The notes under the pieces are model-generated. The model had not been told where the DNA came from, did not search any database, and worked only from the letters and a program-made list of their open reading frames with translations. Below are positions 1 to 8,617 of a stretch of 38,535 bases of DNA, in pieces. Made by a program: the position numbers and the translations under genes. This DNA is from Neomegalonema sp. (GTDB lineage: Bacteria > Pseudomonadota > Alphaproteobacteria > Rhodobacterales > Rhodobacteraceae): positions 1 to 38,535 of the forward strand of contig JALEGB010000116.1 in the NCBI GenBank assembly GCA_022760355.1, read 5' to 3'. The stretch's first letter is position 1. Each line of letters begins with the position of its first letter.

Positions 1-70
1 CGCCGGTGGAACCACACCGCCGTCGCGCCGCTTCCTGCCCCAAAAGCGCGTTTGACGGGCTGGCGACGAC

Positions 71-110
71 CAGATTTAGGAGTTCGCACCCTAGGCTGCG
101 AACTCATATG
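71..110. repeat. Two inverted element ends facing away from a shared TA
   Basis: Read leftward from the TA at 92-93 the sequence is GGGTGCGAACTCCTAAA. Read rightward from the same TA it is GGCTGCGAACTCATA. The two arms form an inverted repeat (9-bp perfect core, 80-88 with 97-105). The left arm matches the ends of the 24660-26003 block; positions 71-93 agree with 25981-26003 at 21 of 23 bases. The arrangement looks like two TA-targeting elements abutting, or an old junction. The rest of 1-239 has no convincing gene: reading frames there lack a ribosome site and recognisable protein character. Confidence 0.55.
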
Positions 111-239
111 TCGGCGGCTGCGCCAATCGGTCGCCGAGCGGATGAGATGATTTGTCACTTTCGCACCTGCACACACGATGTAGGCTCCCACCCGATTCGA
201 AGCCGCAGCACGAATGTGTTGAGCTGAGAGGGGAGTAAA

Positions 240-818
240 ATGCAGCATCAGATTAATCATCGGCATTACATGTCGACCCGCACCTACATCAGCGTCGCGA
301 AAATACTAGTAACAATGCTGGCGGCCATTGCCGTTTTTTTTGCTGTTGTCACCACTGGCAATGAAAAAAACGGGGGTCTCTTGATGATTTCAAGCTTAGC
401 CTCAGTCATTCTTGGCGCGCTAATTTTGCATTTGCTATTGTCTGCCGTGCAGGCGACAATCGATTCAGCCATCTTGCTACATGAGAATCATTGCACTGCA
501 ACACGCATCGCCGCGCTGTTGGAGCAGCTGCTCGCACGCCACAGCCAGCCGCAACCGCTTGTCGCGGCGGAGGCGGAGCCCGCGATCGCGACGGTCGCCC
601 CCCAAGCCGCGACGCCAGCGCCACCTCCCGCCACGGAACCGGCTCCCAAAGCGCCATCCGGCCGCAGACCGTTGGATCCGTTCGATCCGCTTGTCATGTA
701 CGCATCAAAAAATGTCGAACAAGTCGACGAGGGTTTCCGGGTCGGCGTGATGACCTTTGAGGATCGAGATGACGCAATCCGGTTTGCGATGCGCAGCCTC
801 CGCGCCAGCGCAGGGTAG
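240..818 (+). CDS. Hypothetical two-helix membrane protein
   Basis: A 192-residue protein I do not recognise. The start is supported by GAGGGGAG four bases before the ATG; a second in-frame ATG at 270 is possible. Two hydrophobic segments are visible, about residues 18-40 and 48-70. A long Ala/Pro-rich linker follows (about 115-145), then a conserved-looking C-terminal segment with alternating acidic and hydrophobic residues. This suggests a small inner-membrane protein with a flexible tether and a soluble tail. The first part of the gene is noticeably AT-richer than its surroundings, with runs of A and T. A terminator-like hairpin follows. No function is assigned. Confidence 0.7.
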   Translation: MQHQINHRHYMSTRTYISVAKILVTMLAAIAVFFAVVTTGNEKNGGLLMISSLASVILGALILHLLLSAVQATIDSAILLHENHCTATRIAALLEQLLARHSQPQPLVAAEAEPAIATVAPQAATPAPPPATEPAPKAPSGRRPLDPFDPLVMYASKNVEQVDEGFRVGVMTFEDRDDAIRFAMRSLRASAG

Positions 819-852
819 TTTGCGCGCTCAGAGCTGGGCGCTCGGACCTGCA

Positions 853-877
853 GCGCGATGAATGAAAATCATCGCGC
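853..877 (+). terminator. Hairpin after the membrane-protein gene
   Basis: Perfect 9-bp arms GCGCGATGA and TCATCGCGC with a 7-base AT-rich loop, 35 bases after the stop codon at 818. A weak T-containing tail (CCTTTAATTT) follows some bases later. It is a plausible intrinsic terminator, but there is no strong U-tract directly after the stem. Confidence 0.45.
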
Positions 878-1056
878 CAAACAGCCTTTAATTTGCCGGA
901 TTAATGCGCCATATAAGAACCATCGAACTTCGGGTGAACGACCTCGGCCGCTGCATTCCAACGGAGCGTCCGAAATTTTCTATCCAAGACATCGATAACC
1001 GCACGCGCGTCGCCTGGCGGCGCGTGTTCTATAGCGCTCGCCCGAAAGGAAGACAC

Positions 1057-1269
1057 ATGAGCACTGGAACCGTGAAGTGGTTCAACAGCGAAAAAGGCTA
1101 CGGATTTATCGAGCCTGATGATGGCGGCAAGGACGTTTTCGTCCATATCAGCGCGGTAGAGCGCGCTGGCCTGCGCAGCCTCGCTGACGGTCAGAAAATC
1201 TCGTACGAGATCGTTCAGGACCGTCGCAGCGGCAAAAGCTCGGCTGATAATCTGCAGCCTGCAGACTAA
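1057..1269 (+). CDS. Cold-shock protein (CspA family)
   Basis: A 70-residue single cold-shock domain, the usual length. It has the family's RNP1-like KGYGFI and RNP2-like DVFVHIS motifs, and begins with the typical TGTVKWFN strand. Such proteins bind single-stranded RNA and DNA in the cytoplasm and melt mRNA structure during cold or growth transitions. The start is set by GAAAGGAAG just upstream of the ATG. A longer in-frame extension to 904 exists but its residues are unlike the family. The roughly 150 bases upstream hold no gene and may be a long structured leader, which is common for csp genes. A strong hairpin follows the gene. Which csp paralogue this is cannot be told. Confidence 0.93.
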   Translation: MSTGTVKWFNSEKGYGFIEPDDGGKDVFVHISAVERAGLRSLADGQKISYEIVQDRRSGKSSADNLQPAD

Positions 1270-1782
1270 CGCCCGATCGATGTTCATCCTGGGTACTGGC
1301 GCGACGCCGGCCCAGGATGGCATTTTGTCGGTCGACCTTGCGGCGCGCGAGCCCATCTCGCGGTAAACCCGCCCACCTGTTGGTAAGCCCGTCCGCCCTC
1401 CGGTAAGATTCCAGCCCCCTCCAAAATGTTTGGCGACGCGGCGCCCGAGCCTTGCTCGGCTGCTCCATCCTCCGCTCGCTCGGCGCACAAAAGCCCGAAC
1501 CGCCACGGCCCAAGGCCGTGCCCGGCGCAGTGCATAGCCGCAATCACTCCGTAAAACGCGCTATCAGCGGCAAATCGAGACGGCGCCGCCGCGCAGAAAG
1601 AACGATGCATGGCGCGTCGCGGCGATTGAAGCGATTGCGCGGCGCCTCGCAAGGGCCCCGTTTCCCTCCTGCTCGTCCCCACCTTCATGCGGCGCTGGAC
1701 GAAAAATCCGTCGATAGACGCTTGCCACTGCCGAACCTTCCAGGCATGTCGCTGCTGAAACCCAGAAAGGGAGGATGGTGGG
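1270..1782. other. 513-bp stretch without a supported gene
   Basis: Open frames exist on both strands, but they encode Arg/Pro/Ser-rich sequence with no domain and no good ribosome site, typical of shadow frames in high-GC DNA. Visible structure: the csp terminator at its left end, and three imperfect copies of a roughly 20-base unit starting GGTAA at about 1362-1421. The right end carries the ribosome site (GAAAGGGAGG) of the next gene. The promoter of that gene must lie here, but I cannot place it. Confidence 0.5.
1285..1319 (+). terminator. Intrinsic terminator of the cold-shock gene
   Basis: Perfect 9-bp arms CATCCTGGG and CCCAGGATG enclose a 17-base GC-rich loop that can pair further. 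The sequence GCATTTTG follows directly. It lies 15 bases after the csp stop codon. Confidence 0.6.
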
Positions 1783-2556
1783 ATGACTGAACCGACAATT
1801 GCGCCAACGCCGCAGCCGCAAAGCGCGCCGCAACCAACCCAGCAGCCGGCGCTGCAACCACCGATCATCGATGCGCCGTCATCCGTGCTGATCTACGCGC
1901 ATTCGCCGCGGATCTATTGGTGGGTGATCTGGGTCTACTCCTTCATCTGCGCCGGCATGACGTTGGTCCAGGGCCAATCAGTAGATGTTGGCGGGGTCAG
2001 CGCGGTCATCTACCCGGGCGGCTGGATGCCCGTCTCCTTCGTTGCATTGGTGGCGATCGTTCTGCTGTTCACCAACCTGGATCTGCGCGGCGTCGCCAGC
2101 TACATCTTTGGCGCGTTAGTCATCGCGGGCTTCGGCGCGCTGATGTATTTTCAAGTGTGGAACGGCATGTATGCGGTGATCAAAGGCTCCGGCTTGATGA
2201 TCAGCGGTTCCGTCTATTTCCTGTTCGGCGTCATCTTCTTCTTCGCCTGGTTTGTGTCGGTGTTCATCTTCGATCGGTCGACGAACTACCGGTTCACGAA
2301 GGATTTCCTGATCGAAACCAACATGATCACGGGCGCGCAGCAGGCGTATAATCTCCGCAATCACGGCGCGCACAGCCGCAAACCGCTCGACTTTTTGCCG
2401 GACTTTGTGTTTGGCCTCGGCTGGCTGGGCTTCGGAACGCGCGATATCGTTGTTCATATCGGCGCAGGCGGGCAACAGGATGCGCGGATCCAGATCGCGC
2501 GCGTGTGGCGCGGCAACGCTAAGATGCGTCAGATCGAAAAACTGCGCACAACCTAA
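1783..2556 (+). CDS. Conserved-looking integral membrane protein
   Basis: A 257-residue protein, not recognised. The N-terminus (about 1-30) is a Pro/Gln-rich cytoplasmic-type tail. Four hydrophobic segments follow at about residues 45-62, 85-100, 105-125 and 140-170, the last rich in Phe. The C-terminal 80 residues are soluble and include aromatic and glycine-rich motifs (FVFGLGWLGFGTRD). The start is supported by AAGGGAGG upstream of the ATG. It stands alone, with a stem-loop after its stop and a divergently unrelated exporter gene downstream. No catalytic motif is visible. Confidence 0.75.
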   Translation: MTEPTIAPTPQPQSAPQPTQQPALQPPIIDAPSSVLIYAHSPRIYWWVIWVYSFICAGMTLVQGQSVDVGGVSAVIYPGGWMPVSFVALVAIVLLFTNLDLRGVASYIFGALVIAGFGALMYFQVWNGMYAVIKGSGLMISGSVYFLFGVIFFFAWFVSVFIFDRSTNYRFTKDFLIETNMITGAQQAYNLRNHGAHSRKPLDFLPDFVFGLGWLGFGTRDIVVHIGAGGQQDARIQIARVWRGNAKMRQIEKLRTT

Positions 2557-2567
2557 GCGGATATATC

Positions 2568-2589
2568 GGGCTGCGCTGGGGCGCAGCCC
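2568..2589 (+). terminator. Hairpin after the membrane protein
   Basis: Perfect 9-bp arms GGGCTGCGC and GCGCAGCCC with a TGGG loop, 12 bases after the stop at 2556. The sequence after it (ATCATCCTC) is only weakly T-rich, so termination may be factor-dependent. Confidence 0.5.
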
Positions 2590-2686
2590 ATCATCCTCAG
2601 GCCGCCGGTTGACAAACAGTCCGTGCGCTCGCTTTTATCGACCCGGACGCGCGCTCGCGCTCCTCTCAGGCGCGCGGAGAGCCGAT

Positions 2687-3319
2687 ATGTTCGAACTGAC
2701 TCAACTCATTACGTTTTCGCTCGCGGCGTTCGTCGTGATCATCGCGCCCGGCTTGGTGGTGACAATCGTCGTCGCCAATGCTCTACGCTACGGCGCGGCC
2801 GCGGGGCTGTGGAATGTACTGGGCGCTCAGGCGGGACATCTTTTGCTCGTCGCCATCGTCGCGCTTGGGTTGGATGCGATCGCGGCGTCATTTGCGTCAA
2901 TCTTTGAATGGGTGCGTATTGTCGGCGCGGCCTATTTGATCTGGCTCGGAGTCAGAATGATCCGCGCTGGCCTGGCGCCCAAGCAGCAAGCTCAAACGCA
3001 GCAAACTCACACGCCGCCGCCAGCGCGCGGTTTTTTCAGCCAAGGCTTCCTCGTCGCCGTATCAAACCCGAAGACGTTGCTGTTTTTCGGCGCTTTTCTT
3101 CCGCAATTTGTGCGGCCGGAGGCGGGGAGCGCTGCGGCGCAAGCCGTGCTGCTGGGGCTGCTCTTCACCGTCATTGCGGGCGTCTGCGATAGCGCCTACG
3201 CACTGGCCGCGGGCCGCGCCGGCGGATGGATGCAGCGGCGTCAAAGAGCAGTCTCCGCCATCAGCGGCCTGTTCATGACCTTCGGCGGCGTCTGGATGGC
3301 GCTGCGCGGCCGAGTCTAA
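2687..3319 (+). CDS. LysE/RhtB family amino-acid exporter
   Basis: A 210-residue inner-membrane protein, the usual RhtB/LysE length. The family signatures are present: a first helix ending in a Pro-Gly (IIAPGLVVT), the G-A-AYL-WLG-R motif at about residues 70-90, and NPKTLLFFGAFLPQFV at about 127-142. About six membrane segments are expected. The start at 2687 follows GGAG with a 9-base spacer; the frame continues upstream but without family sequence. It is likely a proton-driven exporter of amino acids or related metabolites; the substrate cannot be deduced. It is monocistronic and convergent with the EEP gene, 30 bases away. Confidence 0.88.
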   Translation: MFELTQLITFSLAAFVVIIAPGLVVTIVVANALRYGAAAGLWNVLGAQAGHLLLVAIVALGLDAIAASFASIFEWVRIVGAAYLIWLGVRMIRAGLAPKQQAQTQQTHTPPPARGFFSQGFLVAVSNPKTLLFFGAFLPQFVRPEAGSAAAQAVLLGLLFTVIAGVCDSAYALAAGRAGGWMQRRQRAVSAISGLFMTFGGVWMALRGRV

Positions 3320-3349
3320 CACCTCGGCAACGGTCAAGCCGCGCCTGCG

Positions 3350-4429
3350 TCAGTTGATTGGCGCGATGGTCGCCAACAGCCCGGCGTGATCCGACGCGGC
3401 GGCAGGATCAGCTCGGCGGAACCAACGATCCAACACAGCGAAATCAGCGACAACGCCGGCCTTCGCGGCGACCCAAGGATGCAGAGCTGGCGAGACCAGG
3501 ATAAAATCAATCGCGTTTCCGCGCGCGCCGGCGCGATGGGTCGGGCGCCGCTCATCCGACCATAGCGATCGAGGCGCGAGCCGCTGGGCGTCGATCATCC
3601 GGAACTGCGCCGCATAATCGACCTCGGCGCCGCTTTCCTCTGGATCATCGGCGCCGCCATCGCGCTCAAACGGCCGATACGCCGTCAGCGCCGACAGGGC
3701 GGGGCTATCCGGCTCATCATTCAGATCGCCCATAATGAGCACCGGTCGCTCCGGCGCCTCCGCCATACGCTCCGCAGCGAGATGAAAGAGCGCGCTGGCC
3801 TCAAAAACGCGTTGGATCGAGGCCGCCGCATGCGCGCGAGAAAGCGCTTCCAACGTCCAACGCGCCGCCGCTTCCGGCGCGTCAGGCGGGCTGGAGCGCC
3901 CTGCGATCAACGCGTCCCCCACACCGACGCCGGGACTTTTGAGATGCGCGCAGAAGACCACGACATCGCCAAACGCCGGCAACTCAATATGAGCCTCCAC
4001 CGGCGCCCGCCGAAAATCACGATCATGACTAAGTCCCAACGCCCCGGCCACGCCCTCTGGCGGCTTAGCGCGCGAGGCGCGGATCGGATACTTCGCCGCC
4101 ACAGCCTGCACCGGGCGATTGTAAACCTTCTCATTCTCGGCGGAAAAATGCGGCTCGGCGACCGTCTCAAGATAGGGGTAGCCCGCGGCCGCAGCGACAT
4201 CGCGCAGCGCCTCGATGCTCACAACCTCCTGAAAACCAACGACCGCCGCATCCATGGCTGATAGTGTGTCGCCCAGCCATGCAACTTTTGCGGCCCAGCC
4301 CTCTGGCGTGTGCCGAGAATCGGGGCCGTACCAGCCAATGTCCGGCGTCGCCCAGTGATAGAGGTTCAGCGTCCCAATCCGTTGCGCTTGATCTAAGCGC
4401 AACGTCGGGAGCGGCGCGCCCGCGCTCAC
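3350..4429 (-). CDS. Endonuclease/exonuclease/phosphatase-fold protein, coupled to the AIPR gene
   Basis: A 359-residue protein with the full set of metal-dependent EEP motifs: TLNLY (20-24), the metal-binding Glu in GFQEV (65-69), AHLKS (161-165), GDLND (234-238), IDFILVS (307-313) and SDHAG (346-350). Nothing catalytic is missing. The family includes nucleases and sugar- or lipid-phosphate phosphatases, so the substrate is open. There is no signal peptide, so a cytoplasmic location is inferred. Its GTG start overlaps the AIPR stop codon (GTGA), which implies translational coupling and a shared role. An insert of about 40 residues (165-205) after the AHLKS motif is a possible specificity element. 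A nuclease role in defence is inference; housekeeping phosphatase activity is the alternative. Confidence 0.85.
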   Translation of the reverse strand: MSAGAPLPTLRLDQAQRIGTLNLYHWATPDIGWYGPDSRHTPEGWAAKVAWLGDTLSAMDAAVVGFQEVVSIEALRDVAAAAGYPYLETVAEPHFSAENEKVYNRPVQAVAAKYPIRASRAKPPEGVAGALGLSHDRDFRRAPVEAHIELPAFGDVVVFCAHLKSPGVGVGDALIAGRSSPPDAPEAAARWTLEALSRAHAAASIQRVFEASALFHLAAERMAEAPERPVLIMGDLNDEPDSPALSALTAYRPFERDGGADDPEESGAEVDYAAQFRMIDAQRLAPRSLWSDERRPTHRAGARGNAIDFILVSPALHPWVAAKAGVVADFAVLDRWFRRADPAAASDHAGLLATIAPIN

Positions 4430-6399
4430 CGGCCGCCTGCGCCGTGCAAGCGCGCCCGCGCATCTTCGGTGAGGCTACGGACCGCTTCGGTAAAGCCGGT
4501 CCGCCGCACCAGCTCCCGCGAGAGCGGACGGCCGCCGGCAGCTTCCCGCACGACAACGCCAGCAAGATCCGCCAGGGCGGCGCCATCGCGTGCGGAGAAC
4601 ACATCAGCAATCCGCCGATAGCGCTCCGCGGCCGCCGCGCTTTTGCCGAGCTCAACCCGATCCGGCGTCGGATCAACCAGTTGGAACAGCGCAAATAGGA
4701 ATTGGAAGCGCGCCGGATAGGCGTCGCTGCGCCCAACAGCAACCCGGTCCGCCCAACGCAAATCATGCCGCTCCGCCCAACGGCGCCCGGCGACGATCAG
4801 CCAACCGACGGCGAGATAGGCGGTCGGCTCATGCGCGGGATGGAAGATGCGCCCTGGCACTTCGTCCAGCAATAGGGACGGATTGTCATGCACCCGATGC
4901 GGCGCGCCCAGAACTGTCGCCGCGAAGCCTTCCATCAACTGCCGCGGCTGCAAAACCCGATGCGGATTGACGCGGGTGCGGAAGGGCTCGTCCCGCCGAC
5001 GCTGAAGCCACAGCTTCTCCGGCGCGCCGGGCGGGGTCGCTTCGAAATAATGCTGCAACGCGCGGAGTTCGGACCGGCGGGCGAGCATATCGAACCGATC
5101 AACAGCCGACTGGGTGTTCGCGCCGAGCACCACGCCGTCCTTGATCCGCTCATCTTCGGTCACAACAACCTTGAGCGGCACATAGGCGCCTTCGAGTTTG
5201 TTGCGGAGCGCATATAACGTAAAGGCGGTTTGCGCGCCGTTCACAATCTGGAACTCACGCAGCAGCAAATCGCCGCCGCCATCTTCGCTCTCTTCAAATT
5301 CGGCGCCGCGGGCGACGATGGTCACGCCATTATGCCGCAGAACGACCTCCGCGTTCTCACCATCTTCCAGCGTGCGCGCCAGACCGGCCGCGCCGGGGTT
5401 CGCGCGCGCATTTTCGCCGAGATAATGCCGCACGTTATCGTAGAACAAGCGCGGGTCCGGCAGTTGGTCCGGCCCAAGGATCAGCCGGGCGACCGACATC
5501 GCCGGCGTATAGCCGATCCAGCCGCGCGCCGGGCCGGTTGGCGAGCTGATGCGCGGGATCGGCATCAAATTGACATCCCGCAATACGCCGACAGCCGCAA
5601 GCGCAACACGCTCATAGGCGCGGATCAGCTCTTCCTGCCCCCAGATCTGGAACCTGATATCCGCGCCCGGAATAGCGGCGCGCAGATCAGCCAGTCTTAC
5701 GGCCAGGGCCGCGTCCGACCGAGGCGAGCGCGCCCAATCGCCGCAAAAAGCGAATACAAGGTCAACCTGCGGCTCAAACAAAGCGTGCGACTGCGCCGAC
5801 GCCTTACGCATTGCATCGAACAGCATTGCGATTCGGCCGAGATCGACCGTCTCGCGCATAATTGCGTCGGGGCGGCCGGTCATCAGCGTCTGCGCGTCAC
5901 GGCCAAACGCCTCAATTTCCGCCAAGGGCGCTTCGCTGGCGAACAATGACCGCACCAGCAGGATCCGCGGGCGCAGCGGCTGACCGTTGGACGATTCGCC
6001 AACGAACTCCGCCGCCTCCAACGCGGCGGCCTTCGCCGTCTCAATGTCAAAAATTGGCTCATCGCCCACGGCCAGCGCCGCGCCGTCGACCGCCAAAACG
6101 CCCTGCGCGTCGTCGACAAAGGCCTCGTCATAGGAAACCGCGGGGATATCCAGCCGATGCAACGCCAAGTTCACCGCCAGCCGCTGAAAGGTGACAGGAT
6201 CATTTGGCCGCATAATTGGCGCGCGGCCCGCCTCAACCTCCTCAATCGAGCCGTCCGGCCCGATAGCATATGGGGTGGCGAAAAGCGGAATCTCCTGGCG
6301 CGCGAATTTACGCAGCGCGTCGAGGAGGCGCGGATCGATGCGGTCGAGGATCTCATCCGGATTCTCGCCGCCCTGTCGGTAATCGCTAATCGGTTCCAT
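4426..6399 (-). CDS. AIPR-family (abortive infection phage resistance) protein
   Basis: A 657-residue protein. The AIPR core is recognisable in the middle: LFYDNVRHYLGEN (about 318-330), the HNGVTIV motif (356-362) and FQIVNGAQTA (383-392), followed by a helical region with ANTQSAVD. These are the standard conserved blocks of the AIPR/Abi family (PF10592), some members of which abort phage infection. Residues 1-290 form a divergent N-terminal part with a RVL/FAFCGDW-like segment whose role I cannot name. It is 135 bp downstream of the corrinoid activator gene on the same strand and overlaps the EEP gene by four bases. The start lacks a strong ribosome site. The family assignment is firm; a defence function here is inferred. 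Confidence 0.85.
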   Translation of the reverse strand: MEPISDYRQGGENPDEILDRIDPRLLDALRKFARQEIPLFATPYAIGPDGSIEEVEAGRAPIMRPNDPVTFQRLAVNLALHRLDIPAVSYDEAFVDDAQGVLAVDGAALAVGDEPIFDIETAKAAALEAAEFVGESSNGQPLRPRILLVRSLFASEAPLAEIEAFGRDAQTLMTGRPDAIMRETVDLGRIAMLFDAMRKASAQSHALFEPQVDLVFAFCGDWARSPRSDAALAVRLADLRAAIPGADIRFQIWGQEELIRAYERVALAAVGVLRDVNLMPIPRISSPTGPARGWIGYTPAMSVARLILGPDQLPDPRLFYDNVRHYLGENARANPGAAGLARTLEDGENAEVVLRHNGVTIVARGAEFEESEDGGGDLLLREFQIVNGAQTAFTLYALRNKLEGAYVPLKVVVTEDERIKDGVVLGANTQSAVDRFDMLARRSELRALQHYFEATPPGAPEKLWLQRRRDEPFRTRVNPHRVLQPRQLMEGFAATVLGAPHRVHDNPSLLLDEVPGRIFHPAHEPTAYLAVGWLIVAGRRWAERHDLRWADRVAVGRSDAYPARFQFLFALFQLVDPTPDRVELGKSAAAAERYRRIADVFSARDGAALADLAGVVVREAAGGRPLSRELVRRTGFTEAVRSLTEDARARLHGAGGR

Positions 6400-6534
6400 G
6401 TGCCGTCAATAAAATCCTAACCAGCGCGCAGCAAGCAGCGCTTTGCGGCGATGCATCGGAGCTTCGGCAAGAGTATGGCGAAGCTGATCCGACGCTGCGA
6501 CTATTTCCCGTCTCTGCTCCCTCTACAAACGCGG

Positions 6535-8586
6535 CTACCCGCGCCGCCGGCGACCGCCACGACGCCCGCCGCCGCCGCCTTCAGCCGCCTCCAGGCGGGG
6601 AAGAGAGGCGATTTCGGCCAGCTTGGGGAATGGCTCGATCTTATTCGGCAGCGCCATCGCATTCACAAAATGCTCCTGAAAACGCGGTTCTATCGCAGTT
6701 TCAATTTTTTCGATCTGGCGCACCGCCTCCTCAATTTCGACGCGCGCTGAACGGTTCAGCAAAGCGATTCGCGCGCCGGCGCCGGCGGCGTTGCCGACCG
6801 CGAACACTTTATCGACGTCGCAATCAGGGACCATACCTAAGATCAACGCGTGCAGCGGCGAGATATGGGCGCCAAATGCGCCGGCCAGAAGCACCCGGTC
6901 AACATGGTCGACGCCGCGGCGATCCATCAGCAGCCGACAGCCCGCATAGAGCGCCGCTTTCGCCAGCTGAATGGCGCGCACATCGGCCTGAGTAACACAG
7001 ATCTCCGGCCCCTCGGCGCCTGCGTCACGCAGCCTGTAGGTAAAGGTGCGGCCGTCAGCGACGATCCGAGGGGTTCGCGCCGCCAGCTCGCCGCGCACGA
7101 CGCCATCTTCGTCGATCACCCCGGCAAGCCGCATTTCGGCAATCGCTTCGATGATCCCAGAACCGCAGATCCCGGAGACGCCGAGTTGCGCCGCCGCCGC
7201 CTCAAACCCGGGTTCGTCCGACCACAGATCCGATCCGATAACCCGGAAACGCGGCTCCAAAGTGCGCGGATCGATCCGCACCCGCTCAATCGCTCCCGGC
7301 GCCGCGCGTTGACCGGCGCTGATCTGCGCGCCCTCGAAGGCCGGCCCGGTCGGAGAGGAGCAGGCTGTGAGGCGCGCCTGATCCCCCAGAATAATCTCAG
7401 CGTTGGTTCCCACATCGACGATCAACGTAATCTCATCCGCCAGGTAGGGTTTTTCCGCCAACACAACCGCGGCGGCGTCCGCGCCGACATGGCCTGCGAT
7501 GCAGGGCAAAATATAGGCGCCCGCCTCAGGGTGAGTTGCAAGCGACAGCTCCGCCGCGGACAGCTCCAACGCGTCCGACGCCGCCAGTGCGAAAGGCGCG
7601 CCGCCAAGCTCCACAGGGTCGACGCCGAGCAACAGGTGATGCATCACCGGATTGCCGACAATAACCATGTCGACGATCTGCGTGCGCGCGATCTGCGCCT
7701 GTTCGGCCAATTCGCCCAGCACCGAATCGAGACTTTCGCGCACGGCGGCCGTCATCTCCTGCGCGCCGCCTTCATTCATCATCGCGTAGGAAACGCGGCT
7801 CATCAGATCTTCGCCAAAACGAATTTGCGGGTTCATGACGCCGGCTGAGCCCGCGGTCCCCCCATCCGCGAGATTAATCAAATGCGCGGCGATGGTCGTG
7901 GAGCCCAGATCAACGGCGACGCCAAACACCGCCGGCGCCGAATCCTCGAAGACATCGATGATCCGCGCGCCGCGCGCGCCGTGACGCACAAGCGCTGAGA
8001 CGCGCCACTCCGCGCCGCGCCGCAGCGCCCGCTGCAACTTCTGGAGCGCGGAGAGCGCGATCGAGAGATCTCCGAGACCGCAATCCTGCGCCAGCGCCGT
8101 GTAGAGCCGCTGCACATCGCCGGACGGCTCATCCATCTGCGGCGCCGCAATCGTGACCCGATAGGCCTGGACGGAAGGCGCCAACTCAACCGCCCGCTCA
8201 TCAGCCGACTTGCGAACGACCTGCTTATGCACCTGGCTTTCCGGCGGCACGTCGATCACCAGATCACCTTCGATCAGCGCCTGGCAGCCAAGCCGCCGGC
8301 CGTCCGCCAATTCCCGCTTTGACCGATAGCGCGCCTCAACCTTGTTCCATTCCGACACGGCTTCGACGCGCGACTCGAGCCCATGCTTCGGAAAGGACCC
8401 GAAGGCCGGCGCGATTTGGCATCGCCCGCAGATCCCACGCCCGCCACAGACGCTATCGATATCGACGCCCAACCGGCGCGCCGCGACCAGCACCGGCGTT
8501 CCGAGCGGAAATCGCCCACGCTTCCCGGATGGGGTAAACACGACCATCGCCGTCCCATCTTCGTTCGGCGTTTTGACTTCGCTCAT
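6535..8586 (-). CDS. RACo-like corrinoid activation protein (2Fe-2S ferredoxin + ASKHA ATPase)
   Basis: A 683-residue protein. The N-terminal 2Fe-2S ferredoxin domain has cysteines C47, C53, C56 and C101 (CGGRGICGRC). A linker and the large DUF4445/ASKHA domain follow, with a phosphate-binding VDLGSTTIAAH near 225, NPQIRFGEDLMSR, and a C-terminal LAGAFG motif. Family members use ATP to drive one-electron reduction of Co(II) corrinoid to the active Co(I) state, acting on corrinoid methyl-transfer proteins. The start at 8586 has AAAGGA seven bases upstream. It is probably co-transcribed with the CoA-transferase 31 bp upstream and the methyltransferase beyond. It ends in a basic glycine/arginine tail (GGGRRGGRRRRG) that is also found on the methyltransferase. 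Confidence 0.9.
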   Translation of the reverse strand: MSEVKTPNEDGTAMVVFTPSGKRGRFPLGTPVLVAARRLGVDIDSVCGGRGICGRCQIAPAFGSFPKHGLESRVEAVSEWNKVEARYRSKRELADGRRLGCQALIEGDLVIDVPPESQVHKQVVRKSADERAVELAPSVQAYRVTIAAPQMDEPSGDVQRLYTALAQDCGLGDLSIALSALQKLQRALRRGAEWRVSALVRHGARGARIIDVFEDSAPAVFGVAVDLGSTTIAAHLINLADGGTAGSAGVMNPQIRFGEDLMSRVSYAMMNEGGAQEMTAAVRESLDSVLGELAEQAQIARTQIVDMVIVGNPVMHHLLLGVDPVELGGAPFALAASDALELSAAELSLATHPEAGAYILPCIAGHVGADAAAVVLAEKPYLADEITLIVDVGTNAEIILGDQARLTACSSPTGPAFEGAQISAGQRAAPGAIERVRIDPRTLEPRFRVIGSDLWSDEPGFEAAAAQLGVSGICGSGIIEAIAEMRLAGVIDEDGVVRGELAARTPRIVADGRTFTYRLRDAGAEGPEICVTQADVRAIQLAKAALYAGCRLLMDRRGVDHVDRVLLAGAFGAHISPLHALILGMVPDCDVDKVFAVGNAAGAGARIALLNRSARVEIEEAVRQIEKIETAIEPRFQEHFVNAMALPNKIEPFPKLAEIASLPRLEAAEGGGGGRRGGRRRRG

Positions 8587-8617
8587 GCTCTTGTCCTTTG
8601 TTGACCGGCGGATGGTC

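Noticed and set aside
6-227. 73-residue frame at the left edge of the window
   Set aside because: Arg/Ser-rich, no ribosome site, crosses an inverted repeat; looks like chance coding.
901-1868. Several minus-strand frames across the cold-shock gene and the following gap
   Set aside because: No domain, no ribosome sites, and composition typical of shadow frames.
7116-7415. Arg-rich frame inside the activator gene
   Set aside because: Overlaps a well-supported gene in another frame and has no features.
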